Assembly: GCF_004382825.2 (NCBI RefSeq)
Contig: NZ_SDQO02000001.1
Span: 372,001-436,000, forward strand
Direction: 5' to 3'
From: Corynebacterium silvaticum
GTDB lineage: Bacteria > Actinomycetota > Actinomycetes > Mycobacteriales > Mycobacteriaceae
DNA: 64,000 nucleotides
Part shown: positions 27,982 to 36,054 of the stretch, one piece after another
Position numbering within the stretch: the first letter of the stretch is position 1
Layout of the letters: each line of letters begins with the position of its first letter
Notes under the pieces: generated by a model
Told to the model about the DNA's origin: nothing
The model's database searches: none
The model's input: only the letters and a program-made list of their open reading frames with translations
Translations under genes and position numbers: made by a program

Positions 27982-28710
27982 ATGACTTTCACACTTCTTC
28001 CCGCAGTCGACGTTGTCAACGGACAAGCTGTCCGCTTGGATCAAGGCGAAGCCGGAACAGAGAAGTCATATGGCTCGCCTGTTCAATCAGCTTTGAAATG
28101 GCAAGAACAAGGCGCACAATGGCTTCACTTTGTAGACCTTGACGCGGCATTCAACCGGGGAACAAACCATAACCTGATGTCAGAAATAGTGGGAACACTA
28201 GACATCAAGGTGGAACTGACTGGTGGGATTCGTGACGACGAGTCATTAAAACGAGCACTCAACACAGGTGCCGCCCGGGTAAATATCGGAACAGCGGCAC
28301 TGGAAAAACCGGAATGGATTGAAAAAGTCCTTGGGGAATACGGCGATCGCATTGCAGTTGATATTGCAGTACGCAACATCGACGGAGAATGGCGGACACG
28401 CGGCAATGGCTGGGTCTCCGATGGCGGAGATCTGTGGGAAGTACTTGAGCGTCTCGACGCCCAAGGTTGCACGCGGTTCATAGTAACGGATGTTTCCAAA
28501 GACGGAACCCTCACCGGACCGAACGTTGAGCTATTACGCGACGTTTCCGCCGCCACAGAGGGAAATATTGTTGCTTCTGGCGGAATCTCTACTATCGACG
28601 ATCTTCTGGAGCTTGCTCGATATGAAGATGAAGGAATCGATTCAGCGATTATCGGAAAAGCCCTCTATGAAGGACGTTTTACTCTCCGTGAGGCACTGGC
28701 TGCTTTATGA
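27982..28710 (+). CDS. hisA: phosphoribosyl isomerase (ProFAR isomerase)
   Basis: HisA is a beta/alpha barrel that isomerises ProFAR to PRFAR. ATG 27982 gives the normal start [17 protein letters not shown], with the catalytic Asp10; an upstream in-frame GTG at 27943 adds 13 non-matching residues. The second catalytic Asp is in [15 protein letters not shown]. The ribosome site is weak. In some actinobacteria this enzyme also serves tryptophan synthesis (PriA); corynebacteria generally have a separate TrpF domain. It overlaps impA by four bases (ATGA). Confidence 0.95.
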   Translation: MTFTLLPAVDVVNGQAVRLDQGEAGTEKSYGSPVQSALKWQEQGAQWLHFVDLDAAFNRGTNHNLMSEIVGTLDIKVELTGGIRDDESLKRALNTGAARVNIGTAALEKPEWIEKVLGEYGDRIAVDIAVRNIDGEWRTRGNGWVSDGGDLWEVLERLDAQGCTRFIVTDVSKDGTLTGPNVELLRDVSAATEGNIVASGGISTIDDLLELARYEDEGIDSAIIGKALYEGRFTLREALAAL

Positions 28711-29489
28711 GCGATGTGCGCGAGCTGTACCACATTGCCGAGGCAATTCTCGATGATGCGGAGAGGATGTTTATCCAGGGCCTAGGCTCGGACCCCGCTT
28801 TGATTAAAGGAAAAGGGGACTTTGCCACGGAATATGACATCCTCATTGAGCAGTATCTACGGAAAACCTTGACCCAGATGACTGGAATCCAGGTTCATGG
28901 AGAGGAATGCGGCGGGGACCAGGGCACTCCCATGTGGGTTGTTGATCCTATTGACGGCACTGCTAATTACGCTGCCGGAAACCCCATGTGCTCGATCCTT
29001 ATAAGCCTTGTCGTCGATTTCCAACCCGTGCTTGGCCTCACCAGCGTTCCCGCGACCGGGCAGCGCTTTGGCGCGTTTGAAGGCTCACCGTTGTATATCA
29101 ATGGGCGGCCGCAACGCCCCCTAGAAGATGCACCACGAGTGGCTGCGCATTTGGGTTTTTCTTCCATTTCCTCGCCTGTGCAATCGAGTTTCCCTACGGA
29201 AGTGCGACAGGGTTTGTTAGGCGTACTAGCAGAAACGTATTTGCGCCCACGCATTACCGGTTCTGTAGGAATCGACTTAGCCTATTCCGCCGCAGGCATT
29301 TTTGATGCAGCTTTGTCCCTTAGCCCCAACATATGGGATAACGCCGCTGGTGTCATGCTGGTTCGCGCGGCTGGGGGAAAAGTAACGGATCTTAATGGTG
29401 AAGAGTGGACACCAGAATCGCAGGGCGTAGTCGCGGGCTCTGCACGTTCGCATGCGTTGTTGCTACACGCAATTGATAAGTTCCGTTAA
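28707..29489 (+). CDS. impA: inositol-monophosphatase-like phosphatase of the his operon
   Basis: The 260-residue protein is of the inositol monophosphatase fold. The metal sites are [21 protein letters not shown] with the DPIDGT motif, and the C-terminal [15 protein letters not shown] with the last Asp. It overlaps hisA by four bases. In C. glutamicum the gene at this position is called impA and is part of the his transcript. The histidinol-phosphate phosphatase there is a different IMP-family gene (hisN) elsewhere, so a role in histidine synthesis is possible but not shown. Confidence 0.9.
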   Translation: MSDVRELYHIAEAILDDAERMFIQGLGSDPALIKGKGDFATEYDILIEQYLRKTLTQMTGIQVHGEECGGDQGTPMWVVDPIDGTANYAAGNPMCSILISLVVDFQPVLGLTSVPATGQRFGAFEGSPLYINGRPQRPLEDAPRVAAHLGFSSISSPVQSSFPTEVRQGLLGVLAETYLRPRITGSVGIDLAYSAAGIFDAALSLSPNIWDNAAGVMLVRAAGGKVTDLNGEEWTPESQGVVAGSARSHALLLHAIDKFR

Positions 29490-29628
29490 AAAGATAGCCC
29501 AGTAGTCGCTTGGCTTAGATCGCACGCCAGATGGGGGATGCGGGCAGCCAGCTATGGGAAAAGTGTGAGAGAAGTGCGATAGTCTCCATGAAATACACAC
29601 GTGGACTATGGTCGCAAAGGAGTCATTA

Positions 29629-30402
29629 ATGCCGGTAGCAGTACGAGTTATCCCTTGCCTAGACGTTGATAATGGGCGCGTAGTCAAGGGCGTGAACTTT
29701 GCAGGGCTGAAAGACGCAGGAGATCCTGTCGAACTTGCGGCACGTTATGACGCAGAAGGTGCCGACGAACTAACCTTCTTGGATGTTTCCGCATCCAAGG
29801 ACGGCCGTGGAACGATGCTTGACGTGGTCAAGCAAACCGCGGATCAAGTTTTTATTCCGCTCACCGTGGGCGGCGGAGTGCGAAGCGCTGAGGATGTGGA
29901 CCAGCTCCTACGCGCAGGTGCAGACAAGGTCAGCATCAACACATCTGCCATTGCTCGCCCCGAACTGATCCGTGAGCTCTCTCAGCGATTTGGTGCTCAA
30001 TGCATTGTGCTGAGCGTCGACGCGCGCCGTGTTCCAGAGGGAGGAACGCCGCAACCCTCTGGCTTTGAAGTAACAACACATGGCGGCAGCAAATCCGCTG
30101 GTATTGATGCCGTACAGTGGGCGCGTCGAGGGCAGGAGCTAGGCGCTGGGGAAATACTTTTAAACTCAATGGACGGCGATGGAACAAAGCAGGGCTTTGA
30201 TATTGAGCTTTTAACTCTTGTGCGTGATGTGGTGAGCATTCCCGTGATTGCTTCGGGCGGCGCTGGCGCAGCCGAACATTTTCCACCCGCTGTTGCTGCA
30301 GGTGCAGACGCAGTGCTGGCGGCGTCCATCTTCCATTTTGGTGAAGTAACAATTCCTGAAGTAAAAGAGGCGATTGCTGAGGCTGGTTTCCAGGTTCGCT
30401 AA
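29629..30402 (+). CDS. hisF: imidazole glycerol phosphate synthase, cyclase subunit
   Basis: HisF condenses PRFAR with ammonia from HisH to give imidazoleglycerol phosphate and AICAR. ATG 29629 follows AAAGGAG at a standard distance; the in-frame ATG at 29608 has none. The catalytic Asp12 is in [12 protein letters not shown] and the second acid in VLSVDARR. The protein has 257 residues. Barrel motifs include [20 protein letters not shown] and [11 protein letters not shown]. Confidence 0.97.
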   Translation: MPVAVRVIPCLDVDNGRVVKGVNFAGLKDAGDPVELAARYDAEGADELTFLDVSASKDGRGTMLDVVKQTADQVFIPLTVGGGVRSAEDVDQLLRAGADKVSINTSAIARPELIRELSQRFGAQCIVLSVDARRVPEGGTPQPSGFEVTTHGGSKSAGIDAVQWARRGQELGAGEILLNSMDGDGTKQGFDIELLTLVRDVVSIPVIASGGAGAAEHFPPAVAAGADAVLAASIFHFGEVTIPEVKEAIAEAGFQVR

Positions 30403-30498
30403 TACCCCATCCCACCCAAATAGTTACACGATTCCTTATTTTGTGGTTGGACGACTTTTCATGACTACAACACAAAGATGAACAATGAGGACCCAACG

Positions 30499-30855
30499 AT
30501 GAATACTGCAGACCCAAGTACCTTTGAACTTGAAGACTCCATACTTCAGCGTGTGAATTTCAATGATGCTGGGCTCATACCAGCAGTCGTTCAATCGACC
30601 ACCGGTGAGGTATTAATGATGGCGTGGATGGATTCCCATGCATTGGCATGCACCCTTGCCACACGCCAGGGGACGTACTTTTCTCGATCCCGTCAAGAGT
30701 ATTGGATTAAGGGGCTTACCTCGGGGCATACCCAGGAAGTGAAAGAACTTAGGCTTGACTGCGATGGAGACACTGTCCTCATGACAGTGGAACAACAAGG
30801 TGGTGCGTGCCACACTGGAGATCGAACCTGTTTTGATGCAGACAAGCTGTTATAG
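30499..30855 (+). CDS. hisI: phosphoribosyl-AMP cyclohydrolase
   Basis: HisI opens the purine ring of phosphoribosyl-AMP, an early step of the pathway. It is the monofunctional form, about 118 residues, without the HisE domain, so hisE must lie elsewhere. Metal-binding residues appear in [11 protein letters not shown] and [31 protein letters not shown] is the other family block. ATG 30499 has TGAGGA eight bases upstream; ATG 30478 has none. It ends the histidine set. Confidence 0.95.
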   Translation: MNTADPSTFELEDSILQRVNFNDAGLIPAVVQSTTGEVLMMAWMDSHALACTLATRQGTYFSRSRQEYWIKGLTSGHTQEVKELRLDCDGDTVLMTVEQQGGACHTGDRTCFDADKLL

Positions 30856-30915
30856 GTTTATGCGCGCTATCACTTGTTAAGACAGCATCCCACGTCAAAG
30901 AGAGGTTGAACCAAC

Positions 30916-31557
30916 ATGGCGATCAAACCCATGCAATCGAGCGCCCTTATTGGGCTTGGAGCATTAGCTGTCTGGGGCGCGTCACGCATGCCATGGCTGG
31001 GCGTGGAAGCGTACGACGATAAGTCGGGAAGCAAATCCCTCGACGTTAGTGGTGCGATGTGGAGCATCGAGACGACTGCAGTAGCTCTTGTGCTTCTCGC
31101 TGCCTGCATAGCAAGTTTTGCTTTACGACGCGCCGGGCGTCGGCTAGTCGGCATAGTTGCAGGATTAGCAGCGGCCGGGGGAGCATGGTCCCCGATTCAT
31201 CTTGTGACAACAGACCCAGATCGGGAACGTGTTTTGAACCTGTTGACCTCGGGATCTGCATCAGGGCATCAAAAAGATGGCGCTGCGCTTACTGGGTGGG
31301 CAGAAATTACGAATCTTACAACGCATACTCCCGCCGCGGCCTTAGCAATCATTGGGTGCGCGCTTGCATTATTCGGGGGATTGGTGCTTGTGATGAACCC
31401 CGGGCAAGATTCTGTGAAGAAGAATCGGTATGAGCGCAAACAAGAACGCTCACAGAAGATACGTAAAGATCTGGAAGACGCCCCTGATTCGGGAAGAGTC
31501 CTGTGGGATGCTATTGACGCTGATATAGATCCCACAGTGGACAAAGGTCGCGGATAG
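30916..31557 (+). CDS. Trp-biosynthesis-associated membrane protein (TIGR02234 type)
   Basis: The 213-residue protein has four hydrophobic segments, near residues 8-22, 53-72, 78-95 and 140-160. MPWLGVEAYD follows the first and LVLVMNP the last, with a basic tail (RYERKQERSQKIRK). This matches the actinobacterial family found between trpE and trpC in mycobacteria. Here it stands between hisI and the trpC-like gene without other trp genes. The function is unknown. Confidence 0.82.
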   Translation: MAIKPMQSSALIGLGALAVWGASRMPWLGVEAYDDKSGSKSLDVSGAMWSIETTAVALVLLAACIASFALRRAGRRLVGIVAGLAAAGGAWSPIHLVTTDPDRERVLNLLTSGSASGHQKDGAALTGWAEITNLTTHTPAAALAIIGCALALFGGLVLVMNPGQDSVKKNRYERKQERSQKIRKDLEDAPDSGRVLWDAIDADIDPTVDKGRG

Positions 31558-31691
31558 GCTTATTCGGTTCTAGAGGAACTCTAGGGAAATATGCTTAATG
31601 GTTCATAGCCCCAAGAAAAAGGGCAATTTTCACAAGTGCAGGTTGTTCCAGTAGCCTAAAAACGATCATTCTAAAGATAATGGGACGGGTT

Positions 31692-32501
31692 ATGGCATCA
31701 GTCTTCGAAGAGATTATTGCGGGCGTCATTGAAGACGTAGCTGCGCGAGAATCAGTGGTGTCGTTTAAAGAGATCAAAGCCCGTTCGCGTGCCTGTGAGC
31801 CGCCTCGGGATGCAATTGCCGCGCTTCTTAGTAGTGGTTGCGGCGTAATTGCGGAGATTAAACGCGCCGCTCCTGACCGAGGCGTTTTGGCAGAGATCAA
31901 TTCTCCTGTTGGCCTAGCAAAAGAACTTGTCGCCGGTGGCGCTAGCTTGATCGCATGCCAAACGGAACGGCGGAGGTTCCACGGCTCGTTGTCTGAGATG
32001 GCTGAAATCCGTCATGCAGTATCGGTGCCAGTAATGTGCCGAGACTTCATCGTGGATCCCTATCAAATCCATGAGGCACGCTGCTATGGGGCAGATATGG
32101 TGCCGTTGCGTGTGGCCGCTTTAGACCAGGCCAGGATGATCGCGCTTATAGACAGGATCGAATCCCTTGGAATGGCCGCTCTGGTAGAGGTCCGGGACAC
32201 CGAGGAAGCATCCCGCGCGGTAGCAGCGGGTGCGAAAGTCATAGGAGTCAATGCTCGAGACTTCTCGACGATGACGCTTAACCGGCTGGCCTTTGCAGAA
32301 ATTGCCCCGGGGCTTCCCACCGATGTTATTAGGGTCGCTTTGTCTGGTGTGCGTAACGCTCGCGAACTCTTGGATTATGCAGCGTCTGGAGCGGACGCTG
32401 TGGTGGTGGGAGAAAAGATCGTTACTGCCGCCGATCCGTGCGAGGCGACGCGTTCGTTGGTGGCGGCGGGGCAGCATCCCTCGTGCCCATCCCGAGGATA
32501 A
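31692..32501 (+). CDS. TrpC-like protein (indole-3-glycerol-phosphate synthase homologue) with altered active site
   Basis: The protein (269 residues from ATG 31692) aligns with indole-3-glycerol-phosphate synthase by eye. AEIKRAAPDRG holds Glu55 and Lys57, and RDFIVDPYQ, ALVEVRD with Glu166, GVNARDF with Asn187 and ALSGVRNA are recognisable. Departures are notable. The catalytic Lys of the L-x-K-D-F motif is Arg117, SPS is APD, and ESG is LSG. In the archaeal enzyme that Lys is the general acid. Corynebacteria also carry a fused trpCF in the true trp operon, so this copy may be a paralogue with lost or changed activity. It lies before lgt, as trpC does in mycobacteria. Confidence 0.85.
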   Translation: MASVFEEIIAGVIEDVAARESVVSFKEIKARSRACEPPRDAIAALLSSGCGVIAEIKRAAPDRGVLAEINSPVGLAKELVAGGASLIACQTERRRFHGSLSEMAEIRHAVSVPVMCRDFIVDPYQIHEARCYGADMVPLRVAALDQARMIALIDRIESLGMAALVEVRDTEEASRAVAAGAKVIGVNARDFSTMTLNRLAFAEIAPGLPTDVIRVALSGVRNARELLDYAASGADAVVVGEKIVTAADPCEATRSLVAAGQHPSCPSRG

Positions 32502-32607
32502 AAAGGGTCGAAACGGCTAAAAATTAGCCTTACACAGTTGGGTTATAGAGCGGAATACGGCAAACTAAGGAAGTTCCGTTACTAATGACGACTGGAGTTT
32601 ATTCAAG

Positions 32608-33477
32608 GTGACTGTGAGTAATATGGCGTATCTGCCATCCCCTCCTCAGGGCGTATGGATGTTAGCCGGGATCCCCATTCGTGCATATGCACTATGCATC
32701 ATTACGGGGTTTATCATCGCTGTGTGGATAGGCTCCAAGAGATACGTTAAGCGTGGTGGGAATCCAGACGTGGTGATCGATGCCGCTATCGTGGCGATGA
32801 TCTCCGGCGTGATAGGCGGACGCCTCTACCACGTGATAACAGATCATCAGAAGTATTTTTGCGATGATTGCAACCCGCTGGATGCCCTCAAGATTACTAA
32901 TGGTGGCCTTGGTATTTGGGGTGCTGTCTTCCTAGGGACAGTGTGCGTCTATTTTTATTTAAGGGCAAAGAATGTTCCTTTTGCTCCTTTCGCCGATGCG
33001 ATGGCGCCTGGCATTGTGTTAGCGCAGGGAATAGGCCGCCTAGGCAACTGGTTTAACCAAGAGCTATATGGGGCAGAAACGTCTGTGCCATGGGCGCTAG
33101 AAATTTATTACCGCGTGGATGCTGAAGGAAAATTTGCTCCGCTCACCGGACATTCGACTGGCGAGGTTATCGCTACTGTCCATCCGACATTCCTTTATGA
33201 GCTGCTATGGAATGTTTCGGTCTTCTTGTTCTTACTCTGGGCAGATAAGAAATTTACGCTGGGCCATGGACGGGTGTTCGCCTTGTACGTTGCGGGGTAC
33301 ACCTTAGGGCGATTCTTTATTGAAACTATGCGAGTAGATGAAGCAACTCATCTTTTTGGGTTACGCATCAACGTTATTGTTTCCGCTGTGGTCTTTATCA
33401 TCTCAGTTGTTGTTTTTTATGTGTTGTCGCAGAAAGCTGCAAAAAGCAGGGGAAGAGACTGCGAAGGCAGGGCCTGA
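32608..33477 (+). CDS. lgt: prolipoprotein diacylglyceryl transferase
   Basis: Lgt moves diacylglycerol from phosphatidylglycerol to the lipobox cysteine, the step before LspA. The 289-residue membrane protein has the Lgt signature [13 protein letters not shown] (residues about 143-155) and [11 protein letters not shown] (about 192). GTG 32608 has GGAG ten bases upstream; ATG 32623 is an alternative. It follows the trpC-like gene by 106 bases and precedes pyk. A GGGAG/CTCCC hairpin at 33527-33555 is a weak terminator. Confidence 0.95.
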   Translation: MTVSNMAYLPSPPQGVWMLAGIPIRAYALCIITGFIIAVWIGSKRYVKRGGNPDVVIDAAIVAMISGVIGGRLYHVITDHQKYFCDDCNPLDALKITNGGLGIWGAVFLGTVCVYFYLRAKNVPFAPFADAMAPGIVLAQGIGRLGNWFNQELYGAETSVPWALEIYYRVDAEGKFAPLTGHSTGEVIATVHPTFLYELLWNVSVFLFLLWADKKFTLGHGRVFALYVAGYTLGRFFIETMRVDEATHLFGLRINVIVSAVVFIISVVVFYVLSQKAAKSRGRDCEGRA

Positions 33478-33582
33478 TCCGCAGGATACTAGCGAGGCAC
33501 GCAGCTCTTAATCTACGGATTTTCTAGGGAGTGGTCGGATATTCCGGCTGCTCCCTTCTGAATATCGTGGGTTATTTGTCTT

Positions 33583-33598
33583 TGTGATGGAAATCGCG
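33583..33598. promoter_or_regulatory. possible GlxR/CRP-type half-palindrome before pyk
   Basis: TGTGATGGAAATCGCG keeps the left half of the GlxR consensus (TGTGA-n6-TCACA) and the first two bases of the right half. It lies about 160 bases before the pyk start. With two mismatches in one half it is a weak candidate. Confidence 0.25.
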
Positions 33599-33754
33599 AA
33601 AACTTTTCAGATTGACCCAAATTGCCCGAATAGGCCCGATAATGTCTGTTTTCTATGGTTTTGATGGCGGTGGGGAGTCAGCGAGATGAAAAAATGTGGG
33701 TACGGGGACAGAAGTCGCTAGCAGGATGCACTATTCGGGATTAGGGTTTAAATC

Positions 33755-35173
33755 ATGGAACGTCGCACAAAGATTGTTTGTACTCTTGGCCCGGCAGTGG
33801 CCAGTGAAGATGGAATCCTGCGCTTAGTCCAGGATGGCATGAACGTCGCCCGAATGAACATGTCACATGGTGACCACTCGGACCACGAGAAAAACTACAA
33901 GTGGGTGCGTGAAGCAACCGATAAAACCGGCAAAGCAGTGGGCATCCTCGCGGACCTGCAGGGGCCAAAGATTCGCCTTGGTCGTTTTGTAGAGGGTGCC
34001 ACCGTTTGGGCAAACGGAGAAATTGTTCGCATTACGGTTGATGACGTTGAAGGAACACACGACCGTGTTTCTACGACGTATAAGAACCTAGCTAAAGATG
34101 CTAAGCCGGGCGATCGTTTGCTTGTCGACGACGGCAAGGTAGCACTGCGCTGCGTCGACGTCGAAGGCAACGATGTTATCTGCGAGGTTATTGAAGGCGG
34201 GCCTGTCTCTAATAACAAGGGAGTCTCTCTTCCCGGAATGGATATTTCCGTTCCCGCGCTATCGGAGAAAGACATCGAGGACCTACGCTTTGCAATAAAC
34301 CTTGGCGTTGACATCATCGCTTTGTCCTTTGTTCGTTCGCCAGCGGACGTTGAGCTCGTCCATGCAATTATGGATGAAGAAGGGCGTCGATGCCCTGTTA
34401 TCGCCAAGTTGGAAAAGCCTGAGGCAATGGATGCTTTGGAGTCGATCGTTTTGGCTTTCGACGGCATTATGATTGCACGTGGTGACCTGGGCGTGGAGTG
34501 CCCGCTTGAGCAAGTTCCGCTCTTCCAGAAGCGCGCAATCCAGATCGCTCGGGAAAACGCAAAGCCGGTCATCGTGGCTACGCAGATGCTTGATTCCATG
34601 ATCGAAAATATGCGCCCGACTCGCGCTGAGGCTTCAGACGTGGCCAATGCCGTTCTTGACGGCGCAGACGCCGTGATGCTTTCTGGTGAAACCTCTGTGG
34701 GTATTGACCCCCATAACGTCGTTCGCACTATGTCTCGCATCGTCTCCTATGCTGAGACCGATGGAAAGGTGCCTGACCTGGCACACATTCCGCGCACTAA
34801 GCGTGGCGTGATTTCTTATTCGGCACGAGACATTGCCGAGCGCCTTAACGCTAAGGCACTGGTTGCTTTTACCTCCTCGGGAGACACCGCTAAGCGTGTT
34901 GCTCGTTTGCACTCGCATCTTCCGCTATTGGTCTTTACACCAAACCAGGCGGTTCGTTCGCAGTTGGCTCTGACCTGGGGCGTGGAGACTTTCTTGACAC
35001 CTGAGGTTAAAGACACCGACGACATGATGAAGCAGATCGATGATCAGCTCTTGGGCATGGACGCCTATCATCGTGATGATATGATTGTGCTTGTTGCTGG
35101 TACTCCTCCGGGAATCCCTGGCAACACCAACATGATTCATGTGCATTTGTTGGGTGAAGAAACACACGTATAA
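33755..35173 (+). CDS. pyk: pyruvate kinase
   Basis: Pyk converts phosphoenolpyruvate and ADP to pyruvate and ATP. The 472-residue protein is complete. TKIVCTLGPA lies at the start, NMSHGDHSDH and ILADLQGPKIRLG in the first third, then ALSFVRS, VIAKLEKPEA, the signature FDGIMIARGDLGVECP and TQMLDSMIENMRPTRAEASDVANAVLDG. The C-terminal regulatory domain follows (VAFTSSGDTAKRVARL). It is monocistronic, with a 277-base upstream gap and a strong terminator. Confidence 0.98.
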   Translation: MERRTKIVCTLGPAVASEDGILRLVQDGMNVARMNMSHGDHSDHEKNYKWVREATDKTGKAVGILADLQGPKIRLGRFVEGATVWANGEIVRITVDDVEGTHDRVSTTYKNLAKDAKPGDRLLVDDGKVALRCVDVEGNDVICEVIEGGPVSNNKGVSLPGMDISVPALSEKDIEDLRFAINLGVDIIALSFVRSPADVELVHAIMDEEGRRCPVIAKLEKPEAMDALESIVLAFDGIMIARGDLGVECPLEQVPLFQKRAIQIARENAKPVIVATQMLDSMIENMRPTRAEASDVANAVLDGADAVMLSGETSVGIDPHNVVRTMSRIVSYAETDGKVPDLAHIPRTKRGVISYSARDIAERLNAKALVAFTSSGDTAKRVARLHSHLPLLVFTPNQAVRSQLALTWGVETFLTPEVKDTDDMMKQIDDQLLGMDAYHRDDMIVLVAGTPPGIPGNTNMIHVHLLGEETHV

Positions 35174-35188
35174 GCACTAAAACGTGAT

Positions 35189-35228
35189 AAAAGGAAGCGG
35201 TCCATTCATGGACCGCTTCCTTTTATTT
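35189..35228. terminator. strong hairpin terminator after pyk
   Basis: Sixteen bases at 35189-35204 pair perfectly with 35209-35224 around a TTCA loop, and the right arm ends in TTTTATTT. The A-run on the left arm gives a T-run on the minus strand too, so it can also stop the convergent DM13 gene. Confidence 0.93.
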
Positions 35229-35243
35229 CAATAGCGGGGTTAA

Positions 35244-35819
35244 CTAGGAGAGCTCAGCCGCGCCGAAGGAGACATTGAAAGCTTCGCACCACAGGGTTAC
35301 GGACTTCCAATCGGAGAAGTTGATGTTGTCAGGCAGGGTGTACACCTGGTTGCCCTGGTTGCCCTTGATGGGGGCAACGTCAAAGTGCTCGTGGTCCTTG
35401 GCTACAAACCAGCCGGCCTGGCCTTCAACAACGGGGCCCTTGCTTAGCCATACGTGAACGTCGGGGCCGTTGGAGGTGGAGAGGTTGCTAAGAACAAGCT
35501 TCTTTTTGCCGTCGGCGTCTACGATCAGATCAACCTTGCCGCTTGTCTGGTGCTCGTGAGAAATGAAAGTACCTTGGCGATGCTGGGCGGCGTTTTCTGC
35601 CATCATCTTGTCGGTACGCTCCATGGCATCACCGGTTGACGGGGTGCTTTGTGTGGAGGTCTGGGAGGAGAGTGCAGCAGGAAGCTGGTCTTCGACATTC
35701 TTGTCAATGAAAAGCAACCACGGTTTGAAGACAAAAAGTGCTACCGCGAGGACTACAACGAGTACTGCGGCGATGATAGAAATCTTTTTCCGGCTCATCT
35801 GGAATCGTTTTGCGGTCAT
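35244..35819 (-). CDS. membrane-anchored DM13-domain protein
   Basis: The 191-residue protein has one N-terminal hydrophobic helix (residues about 13-34) after KRFQMSRKK and a Ser/Thr linker. The C-terminal 110 residues form a DM13 domain. GTFISHEHQTSGKVDLIVD opens it, NLSTSNGPDVHVWLSKG and NQGNQVYTLPDNI follow, and VTLWCEAFNVSFGAAEL closes it with the conserved cysteine. DM13 domains are thought to act in extracellular redox reactions; the bacterial role is unproven. ATG 35798 is an alternative start. It is convergent with pyk. Confidence 0.87.
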   Translation of the reverse strand: MTAKRFQMSRKKISIIAAVLVVVLAVALFVFKPWLLFIDKNVEDQLPAALSSQTSTQSTPSTGDAMERTDKMMAENAAQHRQGTFISHEHQTSGKVDLIVDADGKKKLVLSNLSTSNGPDVHVWLSKGPVVEGQAGWFVAKDHEHFDVAPIKGNQGNQVYTLPDNINFSDWKSVTLWCEAFNVSFGAAELS

Positions 35820-36054
35820 GAATCAATCTTTCTCTGCGAGGTCGTGGCTGTCGCTCTTACATGGTTGACAGCGGGTCTACATTTGCTATTACGGAACGTT
35901 AAGCCTTCATGGATTGAAACGTGATACAAAGCACAAAGTTTTCCGCTCGCGGACGTCAGTTTCTGAGAAAGATAGCGCGTTTATCTGATAGAAAACTGAA
36001 TAAGTTACGAGACCTAAAAAGGTATCGCGACTTATCGGAAAAATCAACTAATGG

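Noticed and set aside
29936..30517. 193-codon minus-strand frame opposite hisF
   Set aside because: Gln/His/Leu-rich shadow of hisF, no start signal.
33895..34740. 281-codon minus-strand frame opposite pyk
   Set aside because: Ser-rich shadow of a highly biased, strongly expressed gene.
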